Shown piece by piece: positions 29,667 through 30,346 of a stretch of 30,346 nucleotides of DNA. This DNA is from Sphingomonas bacterium. GTDB lineage: Bacteria; Pseudomonadota; Alphaproteobacteria; Sphingomonadales; Sphingomonadaceae. The stretch covers positions 1-30,346 of the forward strand of contig JAJAZM010000079.1 in the NCBI GenBank assembly GCA_026785645.1. Reading direction: 5' to 3'. The notes beneath the pieces are model-generated. The model ran no database searches and was not told where the DNA came from. It saw nothing but the letters and a program-made list of their open reading frames with translations. Made by a program: the position numbers and the translations under genes. How positions within the stretch are numbered: position 1 is the first letter of the stretch; the number at the start of each line of letters is the position of its first letter.

Positions 29667-30346
29667 ATGAACGACGAACCGAACCTGCAGCAATTCGTCG
29701 ACAAATTGTCGAGCTACAGCGACGAGGGCCTCCAGACCGGTGGCGCGGTGCCGACCGCGGGCGAAAAACTGCCGGCCATCGGCATCGTCCGGGAAATCGC
29801 CGGGTCGGGATCGTGCGTCAGCATGGACGCAGCGATGCTCCACAAGCTTGCCACCAGTCCCGATTTGTCGGTCTCGATGGCCGGCCAGGTCGGCAGCCAG
29901 ATCAAGATGCAGGTCGCCAACGCCTGGCTGATCGCCAACGTCCGCACGATGCGCGCCGGCGAGCCGGGCGAAGTCGTCGCCAATGTCGATTTCCTCGGCG
30001 AAGGCCAATTGGCATCGAGTGGACGGATGGTCAATTTCCGCCGCGGCGTGACCCGCTACCCGATCCCCGGGAGCCCTATCTACCCGGTCAACACCGACGA
30101 CATGCGCTCGATCTTCGCCGCCGACGACAGTCCGCATATCGAGATTGGGACGGTCTACCCGACCGACGACATACGCGGCACCTTGTACGTCGATCCGATG
30201 CTGTCGAAGCATTTCGCGGTGCTGGGCTCGACCGGTACCGGTAAATCGACCGCGGTCGCCCTGATCCTCCACCGAATCTCGCAATTGTCGCCCGAGGGCC
30301 ACATCGTGATGATCGATCCGCACGGCGAATATTCGGCGGCGTTCAA
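29667..30346 (+). CDS. HerA-like ATPase (5' part only)
   Basis: The frame is open to the window edge (226 codons visible). An N-terminal HAS-barrel-like region is followed by a P-loop GSTGTGKST (187-195) and VMIDPHGEYS (Walker B, 214-223), with the LSKHFAVLGSTGTGKSTA context of HerA/VirB4/FtsK-type DNA translocases. HerA-family proteins form hexamers; the alphaproteobacterial chromosomal type of this kind is annotated DUF87-containing and has no settled role. The partner nuclease NurA or other context cannot be judged because the window ends. AAGGTG lies 8 bp upstream of the ATG. Confidence 0.85.
   Translation, partial: MNDEPNLQQFVDKLSSYSDEGLQTGGAVPTAGEKLPAIGIVREIAGSGSCVSMDAAMLHKLATSPDLSVSMAGQVGSQIKMQVANAWLIANVRTMRAGEPGEVVANVDFLGEGQLASSGRMVNFRRGVTRYPIPGSPIYPVNTDDMRSIFAADDSPHIEIGTVYPTDDIRGTLYVDPMLSKHFAVLGSTGTGKSTAVALILHRISQLSPEGHIVMIDPHGEYSAAF

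Noticed and set aside
1..30346. CRISPR array, insertion sequence or prophage
   Set aside because: No regularly spaced repeats other than the 15-bp coding repeat, and no transposase, integrase or phage structural gene were recognised.

Overview
The window is GC-rich, densely packed chromosomal DNA from an alphaproteobacterium, most likely a member of the Sphingomonadales. This rests on gene content and style: a sigma-F/NrsF type regulator, a HIG1-domain gene next to a PduO-type adenosyltransferase, a Flp-type pilin, a TIGR02186 protein beside TauE, GTG/TTG starts and many 4-nt ATGA/GTGA overlaps. No rRNA, tRNA, CRISPR array, insertion sequence or phage gene was seen. Both ends cut through genes: bufC on the left and a HerA-like ATPase on the right. 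No gene-free stretch exceeds 300 bases.

Region 1 (1-3490) is the most distinctive part: a complete-looking bufferin locus. Two small secreted Cys-rich precursor peptides of different families lie head to head, a BufA2-type on the minus strand and a DUF2282/BufA1-type on the plus strand. The minus arm continues into bufB (DUF692/MNIO iron oxidase) and bufC (DUF2063, truncated by the window edge). The plus arm continues into a DoxX-family membrane protein, an ECF sigma factor and its NrsF (DUF1109) membrane anti-sigma factor. The 181-bp divergent spacer carries two copies, one per strand, of a GTAAC(C/G)-N16-CGAA promoter matching the sigma-F consensus known from Caulobacter. The likely circuit is: metal stress relieves NrsF, the sigma factor fires both arms, precursors are made and modified by BufB/BufC, exported as copper-binding peptides, and the sigma factor amplifies itself.

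Region 2 (3491-6235) holds an ATP-grasp ligase translationally coupled to a luciferase-like flavin monooxygenase. The pair is bracketed by a perfect 34-bp direct repeat that duplicates the 3' end of the neighbouring HNH endonuclease gene, which suggests the two-gene block arrived or was rearranged as a unit.

Region 3 (6400-12189) is mostly housekeeping on the plus strand: gluQ (tRNA-Asp queuosine glutamylation), a HIG1 membrane protein, a PduO-type cobalamin adenosyltransferase, egtB-egtD (ergothioneine), and yggT-folD-marC with stop/start overlaps.

Region 4 (12202-17824) is a cell-surface glycan cluster: two GT-C-like membrane proteins, a methyltransferase, a GtrA-type flippase and a GtrB/DPM-like GT2 that makes the polyprenyl-phosphate sugar. 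The GT2 and gtrA genes overlap tail to tail by 108 bp.

Region 5 (17862-25080) carries argG, a divergent secreted EF-hand protein with a Met-rich linker, a strong bidirectional terminator, and a minus-strand group flp, ialB-like, rlmN, mpaB-like (DUF2236), cfa, plus a polytopic membrane protein.

Region 6 (25322-30346) has an NfrB-like glycosyltransferase coupled to an NfrA-like outer-membrane barrel, TauE/SafE coupled to a TIGR02186 protein, and the 5' part of a HerA-type ATPase gene.
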